64,000 bases of DNA from Brachypodius melanocephalos (taxonomy: Eukaryota > Chordata > Aves > Passeriformes > Pycnonotidae): positions 36,374,981 through 36,438,980 of the forward strand of contig VZSR01000520.1 of assembly GCA_013398615.1 (NCBI GenBank). The letters are read 5' to 3'. A program made the translations under genes and the position numbers. The notes under the pieces were generated by a model. It ran no database searches, had not been told where the DNA came from, and saw nothing but the letters and a program-made list of their open reading frames with translations. Shown here in pieces: positions 10,431 to 24,480 of the stretch; the stretch's first letter is position 1, and each line of letters opens with the position of its first letter.

Positions 10431-13400
10431 TCCGTGCTTTAGGAGGGATATTTAACTTCTCTGACCCTTAGCAAAGTGATGATGAAATCTTTAATATAGC
10501 CAGCAGCTGAAATTGTTTGCTGTGATTTGCGGTAGCTCAGTAATTCCGTTCTCTACAAATGAATTTTCTTGGGTTTCCTTGATTTTTTTGTCTGTTAATT
10601 TCTTTTTCTTTTTTGTTTTTGAGCAAACAGGCCTGATTCTTCCAGCATTTTTATTCAGACAATGAATAAAGTGCTGCAAGTTTACTCTCTCTTTTTTTAT
10701 TATTTTCTTTTTTTTTACCTTCACTCTTTGAAGAAAAAAAGAGGGACTGAGAAAGAACTGAAGAAAGGGAGTTATAAACTCTTAGCAAACTCTTGTTTTG
10801 TGCCTAATTTGAAGCTAATGTATTGTTTAGAAAGCAGCAAAAACCCCACAACAATTCTGAGTGTCTTTTGGAGTAGCTCCTCAATAGCTTTTTAAACGAA
10901 ATTTTGAGAGAAATGTAATATTCTCATTAAGTACCAATCTCCACAGCCTGTTCTTCCCCACCTGGATACCGTGCCTTCAACAGTGGTAGTCTGGTGCATG
11001 ACATTGATTGCTCCCTGTATTAACATTTACGATGCTTTGCTGTTTCTTTCTTGGTGGTAGCTTTCCTAAAGTATTTATGCAATTTGTGAAGTATATCCCT
11101 TGTCTAGACCACTTTATTTTTATTACCTTATTCCCAAATTTCACTTTTTAAAATGTTGTGTTACACACATTTGTGGGATTATTTTTTTTTTTGTTTCTTC
11201 TCGAATCCTGCCAAAATCTTTTGCTAAAGCAAACATATTTGTGAGACTGAAAAATACTCCCTCCTCAAAGCAGACAATGGAGTTTTTCAGTTGCACAAAT
11301 AAATGTCTATATCACTGAGTAAGCTCACTCTAATTGAATCCTGACCATTCTGGAGGGATTTAGCCGTCCTTTTTTAATTTTTCTCTAAACAAAACCTAGA
11401 AATGAAAAAATATTTTGAGGTGGGTAGGAAAGGGAGGGGGAATAGAAAAATAAAGCAAATAAATTTTTGAATAAGAATGACCCATGTACTGTGACCAGAG
11501 GGCAAATGCAAATGTCTGTTTTCAAACACAGACTCGTGCATTCTTATTAGGGGTTCGTGACTGTGCCTCCAAGCACATCATTACATATTCATAAGTGTGA
11601 GGAAAATAGACTCCTTCCACATTCAGGTGTGTTCAACTAAATGCTACCCCTTTAATCTTAAAGAACAGCTCATTTGGTCTATTTTCTTCAGTTCACAAAG
11701 TGTTAAGGGAATATGAGATAAAAGATGCACACACACAAAAAGAAAAAGAAGCAGCAATATTCCACAAAGATCTTTTTAGTGTCAACTTAAATGCACACAA
11801 ATAGCAGATGATGATCTCTTTTATTGGACTAACATTTATCCACTAATATCCACACACTTTTAAAACCATTGAGACCTCCTCTTCAGGTGTTCATTTGAAT
11901 AGAAATAGCTGAATGAGTGTTTTTATAATTGATCCCCTGAGTACTGAATGTCTAGTGCTGCATAACCAACATTTTCCCATTGCTGATTTTTTTTTTCCAA
12001 ATTGCTACTCTGCAAAATTAGGATTTTGTATAGTTTTGATAAGAAAATTAACCTCCCAAATGCCAGATCCCCTTAGTGTTACTTAGAAACTGGTGCTAAG
12101 GTACACTTGGAATGCTTGTTCTCAGATGCATTGTTTTATGTATGTGAAGAAAAAAAATCGGGGTTTTTTTCCATGAAATTACATAGAAACTAAAGGCCTC
12201 CCCCCTAAAAATAGTTTGAGAGTTGTTTGTTTGGGTTTGGTTTCTTATCACTGTCCCCTTGATAAGCAGCTGTCATCTTTACAGTGTGCTTAATGAAATG
12301 TCTTTGCTTTCAACAGCAATGCAGAAACTTTGTGGTACTTCATTGCTTTTGTTTCACTTTTAGACTGAATTAAAAGCCTGGTATTAAAAGCCTGAAAGTT
12401 TTTAAATTTTTATTTTTAAAGTCACTTTAGATTTATCTTGCGACATATATTGAGTGTCTTCCAGAGAAATTTTCCAGAGAAAGTGTAATTTTTATTCTTT
12501 TTTCTTTTTAATAGGAAAAAATACTCCGCTAATGCTTGCGGTTTTGAACGTGGATTTTAAAAACACTGATACTGATGTAAGAAAAGAGAGCATGTGAAGC
12601 CTAACAGCATGCATTACAGGTGGCTGTTCCTTCAGTAGCCCCTTGAAGGAAATGGAATTCCTAATTGATATGAAATCATTTTGTAGCAGCAACACCTGAA
12701 GAGTAGAGAGAAAGGGAAGAAGATATGATAATGACTGTGTGATAAAACCGGTTAGCATTTGTGTGCCACAGTAAACACTCACAGTATAAAGAAAATACTA
12801 GCTAGCCACTAGAGATATCCACTTATGTTCATGATACAACCACTACAAACTCTAGTTCTATCAAACTAGCATCAAGCACAAGATCCATCTTTAATTAATT
12901 TAATCCTATAGAGCTGTGACTCATTTTATTTGTGACTGTGCAGAGAGAAATTACTTTCCATACTTGCCTTGAACTTCAACCTTATCCTTCTCTATCAGTC
13001 ATATTGAATAACACAAAAGCACATGCTCTGAAATTCATGTCCTGTTTTTCTTTTTTTTCCCTCCAAAGATTATTCAGATCTTTTTACATGTGGCTTACTC
13101 AATAAAAAGCACAGAAAATGCCTCCCCCCCACTCCTCCTTCTTTAGGAGAAAGATTTCTGTTGCAGGGCAAAAGAGATCATTAAATAAAAAGTCATTCTC
13201 ATAATGAGTGAGAAACATGGAAATTCTAGAATAAGGCAGAAAGATTTCTTTGCCATCCTTGGTTCAGGAATTAAAAAACCATGTCCCACAGAGGGCCAGA
13301 AACACGGGACAGCATATTTTTCCTTTTCTCTCCCCTCTTTGAAAGAATGTTTTGTGGAAATTGCATATTCTGCGAGCTGTTGTACAGCTCCTTGCTCTAG

Positions 13401-14243
13401 CAGAAACCTATTCCAGCAGCTCTGCAGGTGTCGTGGCACAGCAAGGATAAAACTGTGCACACTGCCAGGATCAGCCCTGTAGTGAGGGTGCCAAAGTGGT
13501 CCTAATGACAAAATCACCTCCCTACATCTGGTTCTTGCAAGGAAAAACACAAACATTCTTTTAAGCATTTTTTATCTTTCAAAGAAACAAGGGTAAAACA
13601 ATAACCCCCCCAGGAGAAGCAGACAGTGGTGAGAGTTCCATGAACCTTTCAAACAGCACAATTTCGAGGGCAGGAGTGCTGCTTCTCACCCTGGGTGACC
13701 AGACTCGGTGTGAAGTTGTGATATTGCTGCATAAGTCACGTGTCAAGGTTTATAGCATCTCTGGCACAGCCATGAAAACACGTGGATTGAAAAAACTCTG
13801 TGGGCATCTTGGGGGCACACCTTTAAGGTGCAAAAGGCTCCAGCTTTCATGGAGGCCTCCAATGGCTGGCCCCAGCTGTGATCCTCCTCGTGTACAGGGA
13901 GGCAGGGGAGGAACTTCCTCCCCTGCCACTTCAAAACAAAACTGTATCTCACTTTTTCCTTCAAAAAAAGTAGGAAAAAGCTAAAGCAGTGCAAGAGCTA
14001 TATTCTAACATCTAAAGGAAAAAAATCACTGGGGTTCCCTTTTCCAGCAGGCTGCTGCAAGGCTGTGTGTTATACGTGCCTTTGGTCCAAACCAGGACTT
14101 TTGCTTTGGGATGCGTCCCAGGGAAAGATTTGATTCCTTAAAAATTCTTAGGTGACCCCTGTGTGCATGAAATAGAGTGACAAGAAGTCAGTTTTCCCTG
14201 TTAATTAAATAAGCATAAGATTTTCTCTGGAGAAAAAAGGTGC

Positions 14244-14292
14244 TTTTTTTTTTTTTTTGTATTTTTTTGTTTTTGTTTTTGTTTTGTTTTGT
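14244..14292. repeat. T-rich tract with TTTTG units
   Basis: A run of about 15 T is followed by repeated TTTTTG/TTTTG units. Confidence 0.85.
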
Positions 14293-14848
14293 TATCCACA
14301 TTATCAAAAAACCCAAATATAAGGCTTCAGCTAGGTTTAAAATGGAAAACGTATAAAAAGGATGTGGAAAAATCCAGTCCTGATGCTGATGTGAAGGAGA
14401 ACCTGCAGATTCCCAAGTCTCTCCCCTAACTATCTCTGTAAGTAGTTGTGCAATTCGTCATCACAGCAACACTCTTTTCCTGCTTTGGTAGAAAATCTTA
14501 AGGAATCACACAGTTTGTTTTGACCTACAAACTAAATACTGCCAAGCTTTATAGAGAGCTGCGATTATCTTGTTACATTTCCTTTTATCCTTATGGTCCT
14601 TTGTCAGGCTTTAGGCTCTCTGGTTTGTTCATAACAGAAATCCTGGCCTCAGCAAATACCCATTTATAAGTTTGAGAATCTCAAAGTTTAAAATAATATG
14701 ACTGGAAATTTGTAGGCACACAGGAACACCGTAGTAACACATCAAATTAAACTTCAAGTTTGTTATGGATTTATATCCATTTTACTGATGGAAAAGTGCA
14801 GAGAAATAATAGGAAGTATTTCTTAAAATCGGCCAAACAGTCTTGTGA

Positions 14849-14879
14849 TTTTTTTTTCTTTTTCTTTTTTTTTTTTTTT
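14849..14879. repeat. Poly-T tract
   Basis: Two T-runs interrupted by single C bases, ending in about 15 T before GCAAATTTGGG. Confidence 0.85.
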
Positions 14880-15710
14880 GCAAATTTGGGCAGATCTCAG
14901 GCAAAATTTCTACACATTGCACACTTTTGTTACTTCCAGTTGTATCTGTGCTTGCTCAGATTTCTAAAATGCAAGGCCCTCAGTGCACAAAAATCAAGAC
15001 AAATCTCAAACAGTTTGATCCAAGTCTCTTCCAATCTTGCCCACACAAGCTCCTACCTTCTTTAGGAGATTACTGTTATGCCTGCATCTTATTTTTTTCC
15101 CTTCAATATTTCTGTTTTCTCTCACACAGAAGAGGAGAGAATAAGAAATAAATGTCAGGACTTATCTCGTTTTAATATGTGGGATTTCTGTGATTGCAGC
15201 CTGCTGCCAGCCTGCCACTCAGCATAGCCAAGTTCCTGTGTTTTATCACTAGCTCTATCAACAAGGCCTTTGCTAATTCTTCAGCGTCTACAAACACAGT
15301 CCTTGTTATTATTTTTCCTGCTCAAATACAGTCCAATAGCTCAGTTCCAGCATGAAATAGCACTGCTTTGGCATTAGGCTTCAAGGTTTCTCGTTGCCTT
15401 TTGCCATTCTTGGGTTGCATTAACTCATTCTGCTGCCTTTGGGCTCACCTTACTTTCCTTTTATGAGTTTTGCTTCACTGATTGAGTTCCTGCCTGATCT
15501 TTTGTGCCTTTTACTCCAGTGTGGAATAAAGGATGGATCTCCTATGTGAATATTTCCTGTGCCAGGCCACCTTCCTCCAGTAATGGAATTGCCCCTTGCT
15601 GTGACTGAACAAGGGAGTTATTTTCCACCCTCCTCCCCCTCACAAAGTCACTTCTAGCTCTTAATTCCACCTTCCTCTGCTTCTGTTGTGGATTTATCTT
15701 TCTTATGGTC

Positions 15711-15818
15711 TAATAATAATAATACTTACCTGCCTCTCAGGGGTGTTGTGAAGATTAATTAGTTAATGAGCTCTAAGAATGAAAAGTGCTGCATCATTGC
15801 TAAATATTATTGTTGTTC
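15711..15818 (+). repeat. MIR/CORE-SINE 3' part
   Basis: Recognisable order: TAATAATAATACTTACCTGCC, TCAGGGGTGTTGTGAAGATTAA, GAGCTCTAAGAATGAAAAGTGCT, then TAAATATTATTGTTGTT. This matches the 3' half of the MIR-type SINE of amniotes (ATAATACCTACCTCACAGGG..GTTGTGAGGATTAA .. AAAGTGCT .. ATTATTATT). The 5' half is missing or too diverged to see. Confidence 0.7.
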
Positions 15819-18800
15819 TTATCCTCTACAGATTGAACTCATCAATATTGGTATTTCAATTATAAATCTCACCCTACCATCTTTCAATTAATTTGACTAG
15901 ATCATTTTATCCATCACTCACTCTTCCTCTTGTTCCTCTGGCTTATTTCTACTTTCCTGCTTTTGAGAATAGACACATAAACATCATATATTCCTATAAA
16001 TAGAAGATTCACTTTTTGTTTCAGAATGCTTCCATCTTTTTCAATATTAAAATTTAGAATACAAAACAGTCTCTGAGCACGGTGGTAGTTCCTGGTCTTT
16101 TAGCTGAAGTGAAATCTTTAAAGTCTGTGGCATTACCTACTGAACACAGCAGAACCCTCAGCAGAAGTCACCTGGCCACCTGATGGCCTCCAATACCTCT
16201 CTCCTTGGATCACCATCATGATCCAATATAGTTATATTTTTTGCCTTCTTTTAGCAGTTATCTTCGATTCCATGAAACCTTCCTGTGCTTCTATGGATGG
16301 CAGTAGATTTGCTGAGTGAAACAAGAAATAGGAATTACCCAGAACCTTTCAGCTCATCCAGAAACTCTTCCTGCAGTGCTGCTATCATGCAAGTCAGGAC
16401 GTACCATGCCTTGTCATTCCTTTCAGCTGAGTTGATGGCATGTCTGACTGTACTCTTTGAGCAGAGTCTCCAGTCAGCCCTGCTGCTTCTTTTCTTGTTT
16501 ATCTTTTCCCCATTCAGCCATGGTTCTCATCCTGGTTTTGGGTGCTGCTCAGTCTCATATGCTCTAAAACCTACTGAGAATATGTCTTGGGAATGTAGAT
16601 TTGTCTGACTCTGTCAGCTATTCCATCATTTCATCTCTTCCTGTCTTTTAATCTACATTATCCTGTGGCAGAAAACATGATGACTGTTGAATATAAACTG
16701 ATCCTTGATCCTAACTCCAACAGGTTCCCTGGGTACATGTAGCAGAACCCTTAAAATGAGTGCTGCTGTGCCATAAGCATGAGGGAGGCCAGCCCATGGT
16801 TTGGGCTCAGGATTTCCCTTTGCTATGGTGTGTAGTTTCTGGTGCAGCAGACAAGGATTGCTTGGGACCAACCCCAAGATTTTAATTTCTGTGATGAGGC
16901 AAGTCTGCAATTCCCTTGAAAAGGCAAAATGATGCCCATCACCCTGAATACACATGTGGGAGGGGATAAAGCCTTGAAACAGAGGCAAACTGCCCATTTA
17001 CATTCCAGGCAAGTGCCCTCAGCCCCAGACTAAAGTCAGGCTCCTCCGCCCTCTCTTGCTCTCTTCGGAGCTGTTCCACTTTGTACAAATAATTAGATGG
17101 TCATTGGGCCTGGGAGAGGGAGGCATCTACAACACTGCTTGCAGGAAGGGAAGGACATGATCAGCCCAAACTGCTGGCAAAAGAGCTTCTAAACACATCA
17201 CACTCTGTCAGACATCTTAACTCTGCTGTCTCATGGCTAGACCTTGGGAAGTGTAATCTTCCTTTGGAGAGGCATTGTCAGATCAAGTAGAAATAACGCT
17301 GGCTGAGCTTAAACAACAACCATATTTGATATTTTCTGCTGATTGAGCTGTCCAGTTGACTGGAAAGGGCTGACAGCAGAGACAGCCCTGGTCTGAGCAG
17401 AGCAGCTCCCAGGCCAGCTGGCGAGGGAATGGGTCTGCGCCAGGTAATTATTGCCTAGTGCAGAGGTCGAAAACCTCAGAGAGGCTGATGTACTAATGAA
17501 ACACAAATGGGACATCTGTGTTCAGGAGTTCAGCAAAGCACAGAAAACAGAGCTTTGCCAGGGATATCTGTACCACTGAAAGCAAACTCTCTTTCTGGAG
17601 CTAAGGGAAACCCGCTGAAGGGTAAAGACATAAGAAAGCCTTTTGCATTGGGCTTCCCTTGTTTGCTCAACAGCTCAAAGGTTTCCAATGATTGCTCTGG
17701 ACACTACAACATTGCAGGGGGGAAATGGAGGCCCTGAACAGCGTGATGCCAGATCACATGTGGATATGAAGGGGGGGTGAGAGGAGGAGTAGTAAAATAA
17801 AAGTTGAGGTAAATGAGGTTACTGGGAGTCTTTGGTGACATGAAAGAACAGCATGGTGTTGTGTATGTGTTGTTACTTCTAGCTGGCTGTAGTTACAGAT
17901 ACAAATGTCAGCATATGAATTCAGGGTCTGTTGTTTAGGCCTCACATAGCCATGTTGTTAGATCTGAGTTTCAAAATTTCCATTTTTAACACTGGGAAAA
18001 AATGGACATATTAGATAATATGCACACATGCATACATTTATAAAGATATGAGAGTATTTTCTTCAAAATAACCACCAGAAGGCTCAGGGCACTGGCACTA
18101 CTGAAATAACACTAGCATTGCTGAAATCTTCACATTTAAGTGGAGATTTGGGTCAAGTATCAGGTGTAAGTGTTTTGACTTAAAGCCTGCACATCAAGAA
18201 CAGCCTCTCAGACTGGCCAGGATTAATTTGAGCAGTTCCTAAGGACATCCTTTTAAACTTAACAGGAAATGTTTGTTGCCCATTCTGGAGGTGCAGAACA
18301 ATGGAGTGAAGCAGGAGAGACTGTGATGTATGAAGCTGAAATTCACCTTTTTGACTGAGAAGCAGGGTGTAATTATGATATCCTTCATGTCTCTGCAAGC
18401 TTCAGCAAAGCTGGGCGTGGTGAAGGGAGGTGTGCTGAGGTCTGTGCAGGCACATCTGTGGCCTTGGTGCAGCCAAAGGCAGGCAGGAACCCATCCTGCT
18501 GCTCCCAGCAGTGCACAGACTGGGTGGGCAGCACCAGGGCCAAGGGCAGGTCTGTGCTGGACACCTTGAAACTTGAGAGACAAAAAGCCTCAGGTGCTGC
18601 TCCAGGGAAGGGAAGGGAACCAACTGGGCATCAGACCTAGCCCCCATATGAGCAGCTGGTCAGCAGGGGCAGAAAGCCAGGCTTGTCCTTGCCTTTTCCC
18701 AGCATTTAGCAGTAGGAAGGCAAAAGTTTAGCTTAGCTGGAGCTGCTACACCTGGATCTCTCCTGCCCACAGAAGGCCTTGCTGTGTCCACTTCCCAAAG

Positions 18801-21800
18801 TTACTGAGGTGCTGTCAGAGCAGCAGGACTTGTGGTTCTTCTCTGCAGAGAGAACTACAGTTTTTCTGATTTTTGGGAGGGGCTTAGTAAGGGTCTGTGA
18901 AGGTGAAGTAGCAGCATTTTTCTGATATTTCAGTGCAGTGTCAGTGCTGGGTCTGATACAAAGCGACTCCTGGATTGGAGGTAAACATGTGAATGCTTGT
19001 ACAGAGGTCCTGACTATGAAATGTCATGAATGAACTTTGCTTAAAAGTGATCTCTAAAGATAAATAACAGCTAGAGTAGGATAGGGGTTTCTTTTACACC
19101 TTCTGTGTTACTAGCTCTAACATTTTTATTTTGGCCATAAACTATTTGATGTCTCATTTTAGAATTAATGTCTCCAAATATGAAAAATATATGCATATTT
19201 CTGCCATTATATAAAGATGACAATCAACAATGGCAGGGTTAGAGCGTCTGTGGCACAGAAAATCTGAGCTGGAACTGAGTGGTGCTGTGACAGCTCAAGT
19301 TGTGACCTGAACAAATCCCTGTGGCAAGATAAAAGAAGACTCCCAGGGCAATATACACTGGCTTTGGTACTTAACAAGGGCACTCTTCCCATTCAGAAGC
19401 TTCTAATCCTCCCTCATGGCAGAAAGGACTCAGTGTCTGGTGTCTCTGTGAGGCACAGCCAGGGTCTTTGGCACTGGCAGTTTATGGTATTACTTGTAAG
19501 AACAGGGACTTTTGCTGCATCCTCCTCCTGGCCACTGATTCAAGTAACTGTATTGAGCATATATAAAATGTTTTCCTACCTGCATGCAGTATTCCTTGTC
19601 TTCTGTGGCATGTTGCTGTATCATGTTGCTTTGCCTTGTTTGAACACTGATCTACATTGGCACTAATGGCTTCATTTCAGTGATGGATGAACACAAGTGT
19701 TTAAAATTGGACTTCAGTTTACTGAGCATGGTTTGGCTAAAGAAGGCAATTTTTATGTCGTGTTATTGTAAGAAAATCTACCAACCTATGCTTGAACAAT
19801 GTAATGGGGCGCATGACACAACATTGTGTTGTTCTGTCACCACTTTTAAGCCCTTTTTGGATACTTTCCCCCATGATTTTCATATCAGTAATTGTTATTC
19901 AAGATTTCAGCACGTGATCAGTTACCCTTAGTGATGTGCTTTGATCAGCTGTCCTAACTTTCTTCTTGTGCACTGTGGGCACTGGCTGCTACAGTCAGCT
20001 CTTGGTCACTACATTTATGTCTCTTTGCAGACAGGTCTGGCTTCTTTGGAGAGGCAGCTGGATAGCAATGAGTCAGTGGCTGCTGGATCTACTGGGACCT
20101 TACCCTGCTGAACACTGGATTAATTGCTAAATCTGAGAAAAAAGCATTTGGGGAGGTGAAAACTCATTTTTGTTCAAGAGAAGCAGCTTTTTGTTGCTTC
20201 TGGCTCTAGAGTGAACTTGCAGGACTAAATGAATGAAATATACTTGGCTATTCCTGTGATTGAATCTTAACCCACTTGTTTGAACCACCTGTGTAGAAAA
20301 GAAACCATCTCTTTTTAGACTCGTCCTAGTTTTGGCAAAGCATGCCTTTGTGGTAATAGGAAAGAGAAATTTAGGGGAGCCCTGAGTGATAAATCCCCAA
20401 GAGGAGGGAGGAACAATGGTGCAGCAGAGCTCTGGAACCAGACATCACTGGAAATAAAAGCAAATTAATCTAGATAAACATGAAATTGTCAGCATAGTTA
20501 GGAAAGAAGACCACATGTTTCACTGCTTTATTAATGGAGTGAAAGATGGGAAGCTGGAAATGAGCTGGGTTCACCTTCCTTAGCAATATGTAGAAGTGCT
20601 ATCCTGTAGCATGAGGAATGATGTTGGACCATTTTGTTCATTCAAATAGTGTTCCTCACGTCCTGCCTTCTCACTGATGAAGTTGGCTTGTGGTTACTCA
20701 ACTTCAAACCAAATTCCAGACACAGCCATTGCAGTCTGTGCCAACACACATACAAACAGTTACTGTCTAGGTGTTAATTGCTCCCTGTTAAGATTCTTGG
20801 GGCTTAGTGGGCACAAATGAAAGGAGAGCAAGGTGTGCCCTGTAGTGAGGCACTGTGCTGGTCATTTGGCCAGGACAGAGACTGGTTGGACACAGCCAGG
20901 TGAGTTAGCTGGGTGACACACTGGGAGTATGGGGTCAGCTCCAGGAATAAAGCACCAGCACACAGATGTATAGACCTGGAATGAGAACTGCAGCCCTGGA
21001 AAAGGGGATTGCAGCTAGCACACAGGTGTAAGGAGAGGCCTGCTGCTCAGACATTGCTTGTGAGGTTTTTTCACACTGCTTCTGGCCATTCCAAATGTGG
21101 AAATTTGAAGCCTGCTACTTACCAAGCACTGTGGAGTGTATTGCCCTCTTAGCCAAGGTTTATACTGCTAACTGTTCACTCAGCTAAGTCTGCATCTGGT
21201 GTGGAGACCAGTAGACAGATGCTGAAATAGTAATTTTACCTGCCCTATCAGTTGGCCTTCTTCCTGTGTACTATATCTAGAATTGTCGTTTTCATAACAT
21301 TTTCTTTTTAACACTCTTTTTTTTCCTTATAGCTGAGAAGAAAAGGAAACATCCCATACTGCCCTTGGGAGCCAGAATTAGCTTAATTCAGTTAGTTCAG
21401 ATCATAGTCCAAATCCTTTTGAATTACTTTTTCAGAAGAAATGGTTAGCCTGAAAAATCTGGAGTACTGCACCATATCTCCTGCCAGGTGGCTTTGTTTA
21501 ATCTACTCAGTGACTCTACAATACACAAATTAGCTCATTTAATATGGGGCAATGTGGAGAAAGCTGGAATCATTTGTCCTAACAGCTTTGGGGGAGAAAA
21601 AGAACTAGAACTGGAGCTTAGAGGGAAGAGAAGGAAACTCTGTCCAGATTATCACTGTCAGTGGAAATTACCTACTGTGGTAACCACACAGGAGGTTTCC
21701 TTTTAGAAAAAAAGGAAGTGGTGTCCCTTCTTTGGACAACTTCTCTACGTACAGTTTCTGCTGTGCCAGAAAAATGAAGATGTGTTCAAGATGAAAACTT

Positions 21801-22470
21801 ATTTCCTGGACAGAAAAAGACGCCTCTAACATAACATGAAAAGAGCAGTTTGGGAGTGTAAGAGGTCAGGTTGTGGGAGGGAATGACTTTCCAGAGGCTT
21901 TCAGACAGCAGTTTCCCACTGGGTGAGGAGGATTCAGTCTAAGCTTGTCCTGTCCTCATGACCCAAACCTTGAGTGTCCCTCCTCAAGTGAGATTTCCTC
22001 AGAAAATCTCAGTCTGCATTCCTTAGAAATGAAGGAACACAGCTGAGTTTTCAAAGCCATCAAAACCTACTTGTGCTCATGTCCTTAGGGCCGTTCTTGC
22101 AATGGCTTCTGGCATGCCCTTGCAGTCAGTTTGTCAAAGGCTTTCCTTTGTTTTCATGGTGCTATGTGGAACCTCCATCCATACCTCAGAAGACAACATG
22201 CAGAGGACAACTGTGTTTTAAGGTCAGATGTAAATCTTCAGAATGGTTTTCCAGTGGGCTTCTTCCTCTATTAGCTCCACATCTATTGGATAAGTAATTG
22301 CCCAGCTGTCTCTGCAGAGACGTGCATCCTCACTACCAAGAGGTGATTTCCCCCATTTGGTGACCATTTCTCTCCCTTGTTTGCTTCTCTGAGCTTCTTC
22401 AGTCTTCTATCACTCACTCCCTCCACAATCTGACTGGGGTCTGTGGAATGTGGTCTGAGCAGTACTAAAT
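15819..22470. other. Unique non-coding stretch
   Basis: About 6.6 kb with no gene and no clear interspersed repeat. G+C-richer patches lie near 18400-18700 and 20830-21050. Several overlapping short frames on both strands at 18180-18647 reflect base composition, not coding. The patch 17290-17510 is repeat-free and could be regulatory, but nothing specific supports it. Confidence 0.5.
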
Positions 22471-22737
22471 TAAATATTGTGCTGGTTTTGGCTGGAGTAA
22501 TTTTCTTCACAGTGGCTGTACAGGGCTGTGTTTTGGATTTGTGCTGAACACAGGGTTGATAATAAAGAGATGTTTTTGTAATTGCTGAGCAGGGCTTCCA
22601 CAGAGCCAAGGCTTATTTTGGTTTTTGTACTGTGATGTTGGGGAGGAGACTGGGGGTACCTGAGAGGTTGGGAGGAGACACAGCCAGGACAGGTGACCCA
22701 AACTGACCAAAGGATATTCCATATGGCATCATGCTCA

Positions 22738-22746
22738 GTATATAAA
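22738..22746 (+). promoter_or_regulatory. LTR TATA box
   Basis: GTATATAAAGAGG lies about 260 bases into the LTR, where the U3 promoter is expected. It is intact in sequence; whether it is active cannot be judged. Confidence 0.55.
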
Positions 22747-22897
22747 GAGGCAGTAAGAAGGACAAAGGGAGGGACGTTTGGACTGATGGGGGTTGTCTTC
22801 ACCATTATATGTGATGGGGCTCTGCTCTCAGGGAGATGGCTGAACACTTGCCTAATTCCTTGTTTTGCTTTCACTGTGCATGGCTTTTGCCTTCCCT

Positions 22898-22903
22898 ATT
22901 AAA
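22898..22903 (+). promoter_or_regulatory. LTR polyadenylation signal
   Basis: ATTAAA in CCCTATTAAACTGTC, about 160 bases downstream of the TATA box, at the position of the R-region poly(A) signal. Confidence 0.5.
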
Positions 22904-23030
22904 CTGTCTTTGTCTCAACCCATGAGTTTCCTCCCTTTTACCCTTCTGACTCTCTGCCCAGTGCCACTGATGGGGGAATGAGGGAGAGGCTGCTTGGGGC
23001 TTGGCTGCTGGCTGGGGTTAAATCACGAGA

Positions 23031-24219
23031 AACAGCTGCATTTTTATCATCTTTGAGGGTGTATTAGCACCCCTACTTGCCACCCTTGCCTGTAGGACTG
23101 TGGTTCCTGCTCTCAAGGACAGTCATCGCTTTGTCAGGGACTGGCCTGTTCAGACCCCGAGTGGCCTTGGGGTGTGCAATGAAAGAACAGGACCAATGGA
23201 AGTACCAGCAATGTTAACAGCCACAGACCTGTCTCATATATGCCTGCAGATTTAGGCAGGAGCGGATCATTCAAGGTGTTCCACTAGCCTTGAGCCATGA
23301 AGGGAGAGTTCTCATTTTGGCACTAAGATGGGAGATACTGAGCTTCTTTGAAACTCTGGCTGCAAATGTGGCTGTGGGAACAGCAGGACTTCTGGTGCTC
23401 TCAAGAAAGCTAAGCCTGAAATGTATGAACAGGACCTGAGTGCTGCTGGGAGAAAGCCTGATATGGCATTGGGTGCTGAGAAATAGAAAATGTGACTCAG
23501 AGCTGTACTTCAGCCGTGGCTCAGAGCTGTGAAAATGGGTATCAAAGGACACTGTTGTGTCTGAGCTGTCTTTCACACGCTCATCACGCTGGCACGAGTG
23601 ATCACTTAATATGGAGCACAGCAGAGAGGTGGGTGATACCACGTGAAGGCAGCCAGGGGCCAGGGTGAGTGCTGACAGAGATACTGAGAGTGCTGAGGAT
23701 AAAGGGAATGCTGCCTGAGCCCAGTTTTGTGCTCTGAGTAGATAGTACTATACAGAAAAAGCAAAAAAAAATTATGCTTGAGTCTTCTAATAAATTTTAT
23801 ACTTTTACTTAAAAGCAGGAAAACCAACCAGCCAAATAAAAATCCCCAAATAGGCTTTTAATCTTCATAAGTGCAGATGATCTGTACATTCCAGAAAAAA
23901 GAGCTGTAGAAAACACACACACACCTTTTAACTAGTGAGCAATTTAAAGACTAATAGGATTCATCCATAATTACATAGTTAAGTAAAATTTATGTATGAA
24001 GGAATTAACTGATTTCCCTGAGGGCAATATAAACCATAGAGACAGTGCTCTCATTTAAAAGTACCATCTCAATGTTAAAAAAACTTTGTCATTCTTCTGT
24101 AGCGATGGTTAGGTGCTGTGAGAGCCACATGGAAGTTTATTTACTGATCCACAGACAACTGATAACAGATCTCTGCTTTGTTTGGAATAGAAAACTTGAA
24201 CAGCTTGTCTGCACCTCTC
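23031..24219. other. Unique non-coding stretch
   Basis: No gene recognised. The 123-codon minus-strand frame at 23271-23642 is Ser-rich and has no domain; it lies in a G+C-richer patch with a repeated CTCAGAGCTGT word and is judged chance. Confidence 0.5.
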
Positions 24220-24480
24220 CACTCGGACATTAAATCAACATGGCTCTATTAGTGGCCCTAGGATGCCAGCTGAGCCATCTCTAAGCCTGTCACCGTGATG
24301 TCTTCATCTGTAACCAGAGCAGACGTGAGCTCCTGGCAGCTTTGGGAGGTGACAACAAATCCAATTAGCTCCTCTCCATGGCGCCACAATACTACTGTGA
24401 AACGGCCTGACAGGGAGGGTGGCTGCAATACCCTGCACAGTGGGCCATATCCTTCGCATTTAAAAAAAGAAATCTACCAA
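24220..24480. promoter_or_regulatory. Candidate conserved non-coding element
   Basis: Repeat-free with several CpG (CACTCGG, CACCGTG, GACGTGAG, GGCGCC, AACGGCC) and words such as GACATTAAATCAACATGG, CCAATTAGCTCC and CCATATCC. The texture is unlike the surrounding DNA. No coding frame is supported. Confidence 0.18.

Larger units (their letters stand above)
10431..15700. other. Non-coding stretch with homopolymer tracts
   Basis: No gene seen. T-rich tracts lie at 10581-10620, 10688-10718, 14244-14292 and 14849-14879. Frames at 13143-13568 (-), 13204-13482 (+) and 13640-13984 (+) partly overlap on opposite strands, have no recognisable domains, and look like chance in a slightly G+C-richer patch. 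Confidence 0.55.
22478..23030 (+). mobile_element. Solo LTR of an avian ERVL-like retrovirus
   Basis: About 553 bases, starting TGTGCTGGTTTTGGCTGG and ending GGGGTTAAATCACGA-. Internal landmarks in order: GGGCTGTGTTTTGGATTTGTGC, GAGGAGACACAGCCAGGACAG, GTGACCCAAACTGACCAAAG, a TATA box, ATTAAA, CTCAACCCATGAGTTT. It shares its head and tail with the LTR at 39116-39744, so both are one family. No internal gag, pol or env sequence flanks it, so it is a solo LTR. The last bases have drifted from CA and no 5-bp target duplication is visible. Confidence 0.8.
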
